From Kwoniella bestiolae CBS 10118 (Eukaryota; Basidiomycota; Tremellomycetes; Tremellales; Cryptococcaceae): a stretch of DNA of 64,000 bases. The first letter of the stretch is position 1, and each line of letters opens with the position of its first letter. Below, piece after piece: positions 23,168 to 34,603 of this stretch. The position numbers and the translations under genes were made by a program. The notes under the pieces are model-generated. The model was not told the DNA's origin. It ran no database searches and worked only from the letters and a program-made list of their open reading frames with translations. The stretch lies in contig NC_089242.1 of assembly GCF_000512585.2 (NCBI RefSeq), positions 2,666,001 to 2,730,000 of the forward strand. The letters run 5' to 3'.

Positions 23168-23247
23168 GACCGACGGCCAAACTAATCGTAATCTTAAGCT
23201 TAGATAATCCTGTGCAGCTAGGCGGTGGACATGATCGGCCGTCGGTC
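23168..23247. promoter_or_regulatory. Inverted repeat GACCGACGGCC / GGCCGTCGGTC
   Basis: An 11-bp perfect inverted repeat, arms at 23168-23178 and 23237-23247, about 205-285 nt upstream of the AIF-like copy 2 start. It contains CGG/CCG triplets typical of fungal zinc-cluster factor sites. Role inferred only. Confidence 0.4.
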
Positions 23248-23666
23248 ATGCTCCGCCGCTCCGACGATTAGCCCAAATCGGTGTTGGAATCGGCGGATAG
23301 CGCCCAGATGAGTCATGGTCGATCAGCGGGATCTGCTGACATCAACGACTTGTTGGGTCGCGATTGCACATCAAGCTACAAGATAGCGCAGCGCGTTCGT
23401 TTCATGTATCTGTCTTGGCTCCGGACTGAAGTACCGCAAAATCACACCGCATCAGGTTTCACATTTAGCGAAGACCCCTCTGGCGGCACCAATAATTTAT
23501 TCTGTGTAGGTCGAAATATCTGTGACGCCCCCGTTTTCGTATATGAATCTAGCTCGCTCTTAACCTGATAGTGCATCAGGATCATCCGGGCTACAATCCA
23601 CCATTTGATCATCCACACAGTGCCGACGGACAACACCAATAGATCCAGACCCGAACAGTATCTAAA

Positions 23667-25474
23667 TCACACAAGGATCTCAACCTTCTCTTCTCCCTTC
23701 CACAACCCTCCCCATCTGTCCAACAGCAATTTCCTACCTTTCATACTCCTCACCATCCCGCTACCTACCGTCCATGTACCCAGGTATGGGAGGGTAATGG
23801 AGGCTGCGCCGAGCTCGGGACCGAACGGTACGAACTGAACCAGATGATAAGCTATTAATCTGACTGGCACACATCTCATGTTGTCTTGTGTCTGGAACTC
23901 ACCAATCCACCGAAAGTACCGGGACTGTAAGCTATCAAGGGCTTGTTCTTGATTTCGTTAATCAGGCTATAAATATGCGTTTCCTGTATCAACTATTTCA
24001 TTCTCGCAGATCACTTGCGCGAGGGTACGCTTACTTGACAGCAGCCGACTTGGCCTGAACGGTGGCGATATACGAGGTCTTGACTCCAGGAGCATTGCTC
24101 ACGTCTCCAATTGCGTAGTAATTCTCACCCCCAGGAATGGTAGATTTGACCTAAGAACCGTAACATGACCTCGTAAGATGACATGAATCCCAGATCTCGA
24201 TGACGATATGGCCTGGACTCACCTTCAAATACTCATCAACCTTTATCAACCCCGTCTTACCCTCCACAGCACTCGGGTCCGTAACCCGAACCAGACCGGA
24301 ATTAGGCTTGTTACCAACACTCAGAAACACATAATCTGCTTTCACACTCTTTCCACTCTCTGTACGGATAGTGACAAGAGAAGGTTGTAATCCGAATGAA
24401 CCGTTCCAGTTTGATTCTGTACTTGGCTCATCAGGCTGAGGTATGATGACTTTATCGTTCAAGATGAGGTTGGTGTGGCCCTTGACTAGGTTGGTCAATG
24501 AATTGGCTAACTTCAGGTGAGTAGGCGGCGAGGTATATGATTCGGGTATCTTCTCGTTGAGGTTCCCAGAGGGAGAAGATTCGGTCAAGGGAGTGAGGAG
24601 GGTGGACCGGTTGTGGATGATCGTTATTTGTTTATCGGGGTATAAAGCTCTGACCTCCTACTCATTGACGAAGATAATGATATATCAGCCGTTGTCACTC
24701 TTCTCCTGGGGTCTCTGCTGGTTTTTTGAGGTATGGTTTAACTCACTCCGGCAAATTCGACGCCTACAGTTCCACCGCCTACGACGACCAGACTCTCAGC
24801 TTGCTTGATCTCTTGTTGACTCTTCTTCAAGGCGTCAAGATAGTCTTTCATGTTCCACTCAAGGGACGGGCGCATGGGTGAGGGTTGAGTTGATCCGGTA
24901 GCGATGATTGCTTTCTGTGGTGAGGCGAGGAGCGAGGTTAGGACTTTCAGCGAGTATCTACATTTTGCGGTAATAATTGGTACAAACTTACGTAGAATCG
25001 GACTTCCGTGGTGCCCTCGAAAGGCTTCTCAAGGACTACCAAGTTCTCTTTCAACTTGATGACTCTGTTGGGAGCAATGACCTGATGGATGGAGTCGCTT
25101 GGAAAACAAGTCGATGTCTTGAGGGGCAGAACGATCCTTTCTTCCCATCCTATCGAATTAGGAGTAGACTTTTATTCAGTGCCATTGTACCTGCATTGTA
25201 GTGCCCAAAGCTTACCCACCTGGAACGACCGCTGCTCTGAGCGCTGCGATAGGGAAGAAAGAATATTCTAGCGCGTCAATCAGGAGGATTCTGTAACCCT
25301 CTGGCAGGGTTGGTATAAGCTCGTTGGCGAGGGTATGACCTGCTGCTGAGGCTGCATTGTCTCTCATCAGAATACAAAACTCTTATCACACCTTACATCC
25401 GAGGGACAGGAAAAGGAATTGAAAGTGGCGTGCTCACCTCCGATTATAACTATGTTACGAACTTGATTGACCAT
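23667..25474 (-). CDS. AIF/FSP1-like FAD-dependent oxidoreductase, copy 3
   Basis: Eight exons (25438-25474, 25220-25351, 24992-25149, 24747-24914, 24223-24657, 24035-24150, 23903-23966, 23667-23834), 425 residues, frame intact through seven junctions. Motifs: NIVIIGGASAAGHTLANEL, KAIIATGSTQPSPMRPSLEW, LVVVGGGTVGVEFAG, DYVFLSVGNKPNSGLV, NYYAIGDVSNAPGVKTSY and C-terminal GTWTVGSGMVRSMKGRKLLL. Exon 1 is one codon shorter than in copies 1 and 2; exons 2, 3, 6, 7 and 8 match exactly in length. Head-to-tail with copy 2, about 700 nt apart. No organelle signal recognised. Function of the family as in copy 1; acceptor unknown. Confidence 0.88.
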
Positions 25475-28400
25475 CTTGATGTTCTTGTGTCTTGAAGTGT
25501 GCTGTATCCGAGCTGAAGAGAGGGAAGCTTAACCAGACGATTTAGAGATAGCAGGATGGATGATAGTACGTCTTGTATCCATAACTTTAGATCATCATCG
25601 ACCACCCCGTTGACTTGACCGATACTTGGCTCTGACCACACGTTATGACCGGCGGCCATCCTCTTACTCGCTTTCCCAGTGATTATCAATCCGATTACTT
25701 CCATTGGAAGATCAGCACGGCAGTAGGTAGAGGACACATGCTTGATCAGCAGGATTTGAAGCGATCCCGTGAGCGATACCTTCATATGAATAAGATTGTA
25801 TCGACAGGACGTGTCGGTATGAGTGAGTCACCTAGACCGACAATATACAGTGGTACTGTATTTTCCGTCGGATCAAGGTCCGCGCCACTAATATGGATGC
25901 CCTCGTACGGAAAAGATGTCCTCGTGCGGTACATGTATGATCTCGGTGCATCATGTAACTGCATGAGATACCTTGTGATAAGTGTACTTGAATTGCACCA
26001 TCGTACCGTGTTAGGAATCCAGCTCGATCAGTACTGCGAGTGAGATTTCACATTGCCACGTGCCAACACGACTACCGCGAACACAAACAAAGGATTCTCA
26101 TGATCATCCTTTTTAACCTCTGCTATCGCCAGGAGGTACCAAAGTTTAACCTAAGTTTTACTCGTCAGACACCTTTGTGTGCTTCGTCCTACATCCTCCT
26201 TGCCTTCCATCAACTTGGCATATACCCACAGGAACGATAACGGGCCTTCGTGTGACTGACTCGGCAATGTATCAGAATCGATATCAGTATCCGTATCGAA
26301 CTTGTCCATTCACATGATCAGTCGGCCGTGGAAAGCCCATCCCATCAAAACTCACACTATCAACGACCATATGTGCGATGTACTTCATCAGAAGGGTCGT
26401 GTGTATCGAGAGAATAGTCAAGAGCTGCGGTATACGGCCAGTCGTCCTAAGTCACTTTGATGAACAGCTCTCTCCGCCAGTTTATGGAATTTGAATGGGA
26501 CATCAAACGTCATGTGGGATATGGAATCGGGCTGAACTGGATCACATTCATCAATTCATTTGTTTGCTGATGCAATGGTCAAATCGATCGGCGAGGGAAC
26601 AGGTTGATTGGAGTAAACATGTCGATGCAAACAAGTGATTGAAGGATACAACTGATCATACATGTTCGTTGGTGGTGTATTGTTTGATGTTCAGGTTGAA
26701 TTTTGATGGAATGGCGACGTGAAATAGATGAAAGATTCTGTCCTTCTTATCGACTACGATATAACCACAGAGGATAGTCGGGACATCTAGAAGAAAAGGA
26801 ACGGGAATAGGGTTACAGCATACAGATAATAGGTCAGTGCGTTTGTATGATCCTCCTCCTAAACCTTTCTTCCCTTGGTCTAACGCTTTCGGTGACACAG
26901 CATCTCTTCATAGCAACCAACCACGCATACCCAGCAAACGCCATCATCGTCATACCAGGACGTGCGCAGTGATTCTCAAGAAGGTTGAAGAAACCAAGCG
27001 AAGGAAGAAAAAGCAGAGAGGTACAGCGTTTCAAGGAGATTTCTGTTTCTTTGTAATAAAGCGGTGAGTACGCGCCTGACCTTTTTTCCCTCCTTGCTGC
27101 TCGGGTGTACCCCTCAATCGAGGAGTCAAGCGTTCATCACGGATATCGGAGTGAAATGACCCGAACAAGAATGCGAGTGCCAACGGCAGTGACCATGCCT
27201 TCCGTTTGTGTGTATATGAATGCTCAATGAAAATATTGATGCGTTCGATTATGACGATGATTGCTATTCAGGTGGAAAAGTTGGTTGACTGACAGCGATG
27301 CCTCATTCATCAGTATCTTCATTCTCTTCTTCATCAATCTTGGTCTGATCAGGTAGTTGGAAACAAGGGAGGAAAGATTGGAGGATAACGAGAGAAATCC
27401 CGAGGTACAGAGGGTGAGTAGAGGTTGAAGTCTCGTTCTGGTTCTTGGTTGATTGTTGTTGATGGTACCTTTGTGAATGATCCAGGAGCTAGTGTAGAAA
27501 AGTCACTGCATCGATCTCACTCGGTTTCGCATTGATCAATCATTAACGCAACGACCTCGATTCCCATTCTTATTCTTGTAAACGTCATTTCATCTATCAC
27601 ATCACTCGCTAGTCGACCATAGACATCCATCCTGGCCTATCCTGTATCATAAGAAGTAGAATCGATATCTGTAGCCAATATATCACGATTGTGTATAGTT
27701 AGTTCATATAGTGAGTATCCCATTCTCTCTTTATTGATGGTGATGGAGTGCTAGTTCAAAGGATGGGAAAGGGGAAATGCGTGAATAACATGCTTGCATG
27801 ATGATGCTGGTGATAATCACCGCGAGGATTGCTAGACTAGGTAGTCTCAATCTCACGGCTATTTTGAACCGTCCCTTCCCTGCTTTTCTCCTATCATAAC
27901 CTTGACTGGCTCTGCTCTCTCACTCTCGCATAGTCCTCGCATTGTGGGAAAGAAAAGAAACTGATCAGCTGCTATCCTTTGGGTGGCTGAAGCTTATACC
28001 ACTGTGCCCTACGGCTCAGTCAGACTTGACAACCAGAAAGGGATACTCCATCTCAAAGTCATCATCTTCTGCTCGAGCTGGATGAGAGGGAGAAGACCCG
28101 GTTGATGGGAGTTGGGCTGGGTGGCAAAGTCTTGGATCGAAGCTGATGATAATGAAAAGGTAGATTCAAATCGGACACAGTAAAGTGTATCAGGAATCGT
28201 CATTGTCCCTTACTATCGATATATACGTTTCATCTACCAGCAAACCTCACAACCAATTTTTAACGATTGCTTTTCGGTCGGTCGCTGTAACATATTTTAC
28301 GTTAGTTCTATCTGGAGTACACAAATCGATCGGTGAGTGGACAGTGACCAGTGACCAGTGACCAGCGAACAGATCCATCAAAGTCGTGGTTGAAAGGGAT

Positions 28401-28536
28401 TCAAGTGTACTTTGAACAGTCTTATGCTGATAGACCAATGATGGGTCTATGTCAATTGTACCCTATTCTCCTATAGACTATCATTGAACCTCTTCCTCCC
28501 TGATCATCTCATTTACTTCCACCAATTAATCAATCA
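25475..28536. other. 3-kb stretch without a convincing gene
   Basis: Upstream of both AIF-like copy 3 (minus) and the CH-kinase gene (plus), so at least partly a divergent promoter. Reading frames are short; a minus-strand frame around 26656-27030 has a plausible start and an intron-like acceptor but no family resemblance. TCGGCCGT lies at 26322-26329. A 7-bp unit, CAGTGAC, is repeated about three times near 28344-28366. No tRNA or transposon signature recognised. Confidence 0.4.
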
Positions 28537-31500
28537 ATGATCGCTACAGCTCAAATCCAATCACCACCTCATCTCCTTCATCCCTTTCCTACCACGCATA
28601 CCATGCCACACCAGCATCAACAGCAACCTGTCGCCTCTTCCTCCCGAGGGGCACCGCCTCCCGTCCCGACCGGTGGAAGAGGGATCAAAGGTTTTTTCTC
28701 AAGGACCAAGACTATGTCACCCGAACCTGTCGAACTTCCACAATCGAGATCCAGGTTGAGGTCGTTCATCAATGATACAGCTAGAGTAGGCAATTCGTCG
28801 AAATCACCACTGCCGACTCAAGGAAAGTCTGCAGCAAGACTTGTTTTGAGCAAGGATGGTACTGCAAGGGCAGGGCAGAGGACGTTATCGTCAGAGGTGA
28901 CAATAGGTCGTCAACGCTTGGAGAGGGAAGTGGGGAAAGATGGAAAGGTTAGACCAACCACACCGACAGAAAGAACGCAGAGGCAGATCAGATTCAACCC
29001 TACAGCGTTACCGGCAATGCAGAAAGGAGATGATGGGAAATGGCAACCACCTTCTTTATCGAGAGGTTCCATGTCAACTTCGGCTCTAGCGACACTAGCC
29101 CAAGACGAAGAGGATGATAGGATAGCGAGGAAAGGTGGAGAAGAGAAAGTCAGGAAAGGTCACAAGCATACTCTTTCCAATCTTTTCCAATCCACTACTC
29201 GCCATAAAGCTTCTGCTGCTCCCGCTCCGATACGAAGACAACCAACAGATGATTCTAAGACTATCAAGGCTACACCTCAGAATCATAAACCCTCACCTGC
29301 AGGAAGTAACGAAACCTGGCAGCAAGTCTCACCCCCCGACACCCCATCTCGTCAATCAGCCATTCGACCAAATCTCGCCAACACTACAGTCCAAACTTCC
29401 TCGCCTTCTCCACTGAGATCATCAGTCGAGCCGAGAAGACCTACACATACCGTCCCCCTACCTCCTACACCGAGTAGCCCACCTCCTCTCAAGCAGTCCA
29501 ACTCGGATCCAGTCCGCCCAACGATTGCCTCTCCCGTCAATCCAGCCCGAGGTTCCTCTCCCGGTTCTATGCCTCCCCCTCCTATCCCGATCCATGCTCG
29601 ACACGACTCTTCTCCCACCTCAATACTGTCACGCGACCACTACTTGTTACGCTTATCCACAACTTTTCTGGTCAAATCGCTCACACCTATCATCAAAGGT
29701 CCAGCTTTCGTGCAGAACGATAAGAATGTAGAGATGAGACGCATAGCCGATGATAGGTTGACTGCTCTGGCTAGGATGGAAAAGGCTTGGGGAGCGGACT
29801 GGGTCAGAGCTGCCAATATTTTAGCGAGTACCCCGTCTTCCGCTACGATTTCGGAAAGTCCAGCAATCGGGTCTACGGAAGCTAAGGTCAGGTTAGTATA
29901 TGTTGGCGAGAGGGCTAAGGAAAGGGAAAGGAAAGGGTGGATAGAAGCTGTGAAAGATGGCATTCTACTTTGCTTGTGAGATTCGCTTCTTTCGCTTCGT
30001 CCATTATATCGCTAATATTGGAAGACCCGCAAAGTCTCCTCAATCATCTCTTTCCAGCTCAACCCTCCCATATACCTCGACTGAATGTGACTGAAGACGG
30101 CATCTTACGAGCGACCAACCTGACCCGCTTCATCACCGCCTGTCAGACTGTCGGCTTACCAGATGCTGAGATCTTTGGCTTAGCAGACTTGCAAGAAGGA
30201 TCAGAAGTCAGTATCGGTCGAGTAGCGCAAACTGTCGTCGCTTTAGCAAGATTGGCAGGACCTGGAGCCGCCGGAGTTTCACGTGCCAAATCACCCAGCA
30301 GCTCGAGACCTGGATCAAGAAGCAATAGTCGACCACCATCAAGGACAGCTACATCCACAAGTCCACCTACTAGTCCTCGCAGGGCATCTGTCGATTTGTC
30401 TTCACCCACCAAACGACTATCAACAGACAAAATCATTGCATCACCAAAGGCTTCCCCTAATGGCATCAACATGGATCGTTCGGGATCGAATGAGAGCCAG
30501 AACGAACTGCATGCTAAGCTGGTGATCGCTACAGATAAGAACGCTGGCTCGAGTGTGGATGATCCTTCGTCATTCAAGACACCCACAACTTCAACTTTCG
30601 CCCTCCCACCGACATCGTCCGAACCACCGGCTATCAGACGTACACCTTTATCTCGAGCTTCCACTCAGCCAAACGTCTCGCCAATCAGACCTAAATCGCC
30701 CACTTCCTCCCCTTCCTCTCGAAGTATCACCCCTGTCACACGAAGTGGTAATCTCCAGATTCGACCTTCCCTTCAACCTAGAAACACTACCGGTTCTCGC
30801 GTATCCGTTTCTTTCGCCGATCACGAGCCTTGGTCCCCTCGAAGCGAAAATGGTCCGCAGAGTCCAGTCTCATTGATTTCCCACCCGAGAGAAAGAACTC
30901 CAAGTTTGATCAGTGCTGGGTCCAGGGTGACATCATCAGCTTACAGTCGCTCGAGTGCCGCATACTCCGTTGCTACTGTTCTTGGAGGTGATCATGCGAA
31001 TGCTATCGATTTGACAGATGATATAGATGATGGAGCGATGACACACCAACTACGAGAACGCCGGGCCAGCGAGAAGAAGCTTCAGGAGGCAAGACAGAAG
31101 ATCATCGGCACTCTGCTAAGTAGCGAGGATCTTCCAGCAGATCTCAGAAGAGAAGTCAGTGATAGTCCCGAGAGTATAGGTCGAGCGACGGAAGAAGCTA
31201 GAAATACTGCTCTGTCCGACTCGTTAGCCGCGCTTGAAGGGCACAAGGTTATTGTCAATCTCCCTACTAGGATGGAAACCAGTCCCGGACGGAGACCACT
31301 TGCTCGAAGAGGAATGAGCATCGAGGTTGGTCGACCGGATATCAACAGAGTGGTAGAAGAGGAAGAAGTCAGCTCAAATGGGACTTCGGTAGCTACGTCC
31401 AATGATGGATCGCGCCCTTCTGCATTGAAAAGACTCAGCTCAAACGGGAAAGTTTATGTACCTAAACGATCAGCTTCTCCCGCTTCCAACCTTGCTAGTC

Positions 31501-34022
31501 CTGTCGGTACCGCTTTTCCCGTTTCCCCGTCGATGCTGAATCCTTCGTATATGCTCCGAACTACTTCGCTCAACTCGTATCAGCCGGCTGTGGGCGTTGA
31601 ACCAACTCGCGTCACCGATAAAGCAGAGAGAAGACAGTCTGATGGCTACCCTCATGGGAAAATGCATCAACATGGACGAGACATCTCGGTGCCCACTGAA
31701 GAATCGTCTAGACCCCTTCAGATCAGGATCAATAGTATGGTCAATCTACCTGTCTCCGGCATGGAGCGATCGCTTTCGCTCTTCAGAGAGAATTCAAGTC
31801 AAAGTGCTGTGAGAGTCAGTCAGTCACTCCAGGTACTGGAGTTCAGGGAACCTGATTGTCCAACAGTCAAATATGTGAGTTCCAGCTTGAATATATTGCA
31901 AAAGTGCCGGCTGATTGTATAAACGAAATAGCAACTGGGTAATTGTATCGGTCGTGGTCAGTTCGGATCTGTGTATCGATCTCTCAACTTGAGTAGTGGT
32001 CAGATGGTAGCTATCAAGCGTATCAGGCTGCATGGGATGAGAGAAGACGAAGTGACCGATGTGATGAAGGAAGTGGAATTGCTCAAGAGGCTGTCGCATC
32101 CTAGTATTGTAAAATACGAGGGGATGTCAAGGGACGAAGAGTATCTGAATATCGTTTTAGAGTGAGTTGTCCGAGATTCCGTCGAGGATAATAGCAACTG
32201 ACAAACCCTTTCTGCGCATAGATTCGTGGAGAACGGATCTCTAGGTCAAACACTCAAGTCTTTTGGCAATTTCAACGAACGATTGGTCTCATCTTACGTC
32301 GCCAAGATCCTGGAAGGACTGGATTACCTTCATTCTCAGGGAGTAGTGCATTGCGATTTGAAAGCTGCCAATATCCTTTCGACTAAAAATGGGAATGTCA
32401 AACTCTCCGATTTCGGTGTTTCGCTGAATATGAAGGCTGTGGAGAATATCAAGCAGGATGCGTTGACTGCGGGCAAGGAAGGTGGGAAGAAGAGGGTGTC
32501 GGAAGTTGCTGGGACACCTAATTGGAGTGAGTCAATCTCGACTTCTTCTACTCCCTGTTTCTCCTCTCTATATAGATGTGGCATACATGCGGGGAATATC
32601 AGGGATATGAGGCATACGTGGGGTAAGGTGCTGATGAAGTGTCGATTCACCATAGTGGCCCCCGAAGTCATCTCACTTGCTGGCGCTTCCTTCGCTTCGG
32701 ATATCTGGTCGCTTGGATGTACTGTCATTGAGCTGTTAACTGGTAAACCCCCTTATTCGGAGATCACCAACAGTATGACTGGTAAGTCAGCTAGCTGATA
32801 AGCGATCGCCAGTCAGCTAATCATACCATAATATTGCATAGTGCTCTTCCGCATCGTCGAGGATGAGATGCCTCCTCTTCCAGAAGGCATATCCCATGCA
32901 TTGACGGACTTTCTCAAGTTGTGCTTTATCAAGGATCCCAACGCTCGTCCCCCTGCTGTGATGCTTTTTGAACATCCCTGGGTGAAGGGATTGAACCCAG
33001 AGCTGGTGAGCTGGATTCCACCTGGCGAGCTCGATACACTGAAGCTGACAGATACCAATAGCAGGCACTACGACCTCAAGATAGTGTGCCCTTCCTACGA
33101 CGAGTCAGTATGGACCTCAGAAGGGTGGACAGTCAAAGACTTTTCGACAATGGTAATCTCAGTCCATCCCTTGATGGAGCTATGGACGGTAGAGATCATC
33201 GACATAGTATGGCTAGCTCTCACGGCAGAGATGGGAGTGGGTCGGATAAGAGTCATGTTTTGATTAAGACTTCTTTCGGTAAAGGTGAGACAGCTAGGCA
33301 GTGCCCGACTTGTGATTAAACAGCTGATGCCAGTATATACCTTAGCCATCCCATGTCGAGTCTGCCTAGTGGACGTCAAGAAAAGCGGGGTCCTATGCCA
33401 AGATTGCGGCCTCATCGCACATACGTCCTGCGCATCAAAGGCATCGCCCCGGTGTGATATTCACGAACAACTCGCTTTGTTTACTAGGCAACAAGAGATC
33501 CTTCAATCCCTCTCACCGCCTCGAATCGCATCTCCCCAACCCTCTTTTGAGCATCGCGAGGGAACTCCATTGACTGCTTTACCTGCTAAATTCCTCAACG
33601 GGATCATAAGGTCGAAATCTCGTGGAGGCCTAGCGTCTGCAGGAACATCTAGTCCCTCTCAACTTGATTTGAGTGGAGATGCTAGACGTAAACCTGGATT
33701 ATACGGGAATTGGAATATCTCGAGACCAAGTTTAGACCAACCGTCCTCCTCAAGATCTACCAGCTTCAACCTGCAGAACCGATCGTCATTGTATAGTAAT
33801 ATGACAGAATATGATAATGATCTGAATGAAGCTAAGAGGAGGAGCGGAGTACATTTCGAACTTGGCGATGACTCACACCCTCCAACTGCGATCCCTGGTG
33901 GGATGCCTGTCGAATTGACAGCTGAGAATTTGGCGTTGGTAGGGCAGATGAACCATTTGTTGAATCATGATAGGGGACATGTAAGAGGGAGGGAAAGTAA
34001 GAGTGATTGTTGTGTACAATAG
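28537..34022 (+). CDS. Cdc7/Cdc15-like (SIN/MEN) protein kinase with CH domain and C1-like finger
   Basis: Eight exons (28537-29975, 30035-31874, 31932-32161, 32222-32526, 32656-32781, 32842-33005, 33062-33284, 33334-34022), 1671 residues. Order: disordered N-terminus; calponin-homology-like domain ~465-580 (GILLCFLLNHLFPAQ, IPRLNVTEDGILRATN); disordered Ser-rich linker; kinase ~1090-1370 with GRGQFGSVY, VAIKRI, HCDLKAANIL (~1213), SDFGVS, MAPEVI; then LRPQDSVPFLRRVS; then a Cys-rich C1-like segment (CRVC, CQDC, HTSC) ~1445-1485; tail ending CCVQ. The kinase most resembles fission-yeast Cdc7 and budding-yeast Cdc15, which signal cytokinesis and mitotic exit; 'FGNFNERLVSSYVAKILEGL' is typical. 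The HRD arginine is Cys. The last four residues fit a farnesylation CaaX box. Kinase identity confident; CH assignment by motif. Confidence 0.85.
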
Positions 34023-34603
34023 CTTGGATTGGGGGAATACCTATGGAACGGAAATGGAAATCGACAATATTATTGGGATTGATCGCTTTTGACTTTGTAG
34101 GTTGTAATTTAGGCATATTAGCCATGTTTTGTACATACACGCTTATTTGATAAGTTAGGGTACCACGTAAATATCTATCTTTTCATCTTTGTACTCATTC
34201 ACTTTGATTGGGAAAAGTACATAAATTACCATACTCATACACGCATTATCTGTTTGATTGTATCTACTTCTGCATACATGCATCTCTGTCCTGACAATGG
34301 CAATACATGGCGTACGAGTACTGTACGAGTACACACTCGATTGAAATGAGACACGAAGTCACCAGGTCGGCGGTGGCGGAGATGGTATAATGACCTGTGC
34401 TCTTGATCGGCCGAAATGACTTATCAGATAATCGGTTACCGTCGGTCCTACCTTTCGTGTCCACGCAACTCTCGAGCGAGATAATTTACATGGACAATAC
34501 TACTATGCCGAATCTTTTGTGGATAGGCAGGGTATAAATAGACAGCAGAATATCATTAATGGTATGCAAATCACAGTAGCTAATCATCTGATCTTTTGAC
34601 GAC
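34023..34603. other. Intergenic with TATA box for AIF-like copy 4
   Basis: No gene. Holds GATCGGCCG at 34405-34413 and TATAAATA at 34533-34540, the latter about 65 nt before the copy 4 start. Confidence 0.5.
34533..34540 (+). promoter_or_regulatory. TATA box of AIF-like copy 4
   Basis: TATAAATA 64-71 nt upstream of the ATG at 34604, inside GGGTATAAATAGACAG. Confidence 0.55.

Noticed and set aside
26656..27034. Small minus-strand gene (MTMMAFAGYAWLVAMKR...)
   Set aside because: Start and an acceptor-like site exist, but no splice pattern gave a recognisable or longer protein.
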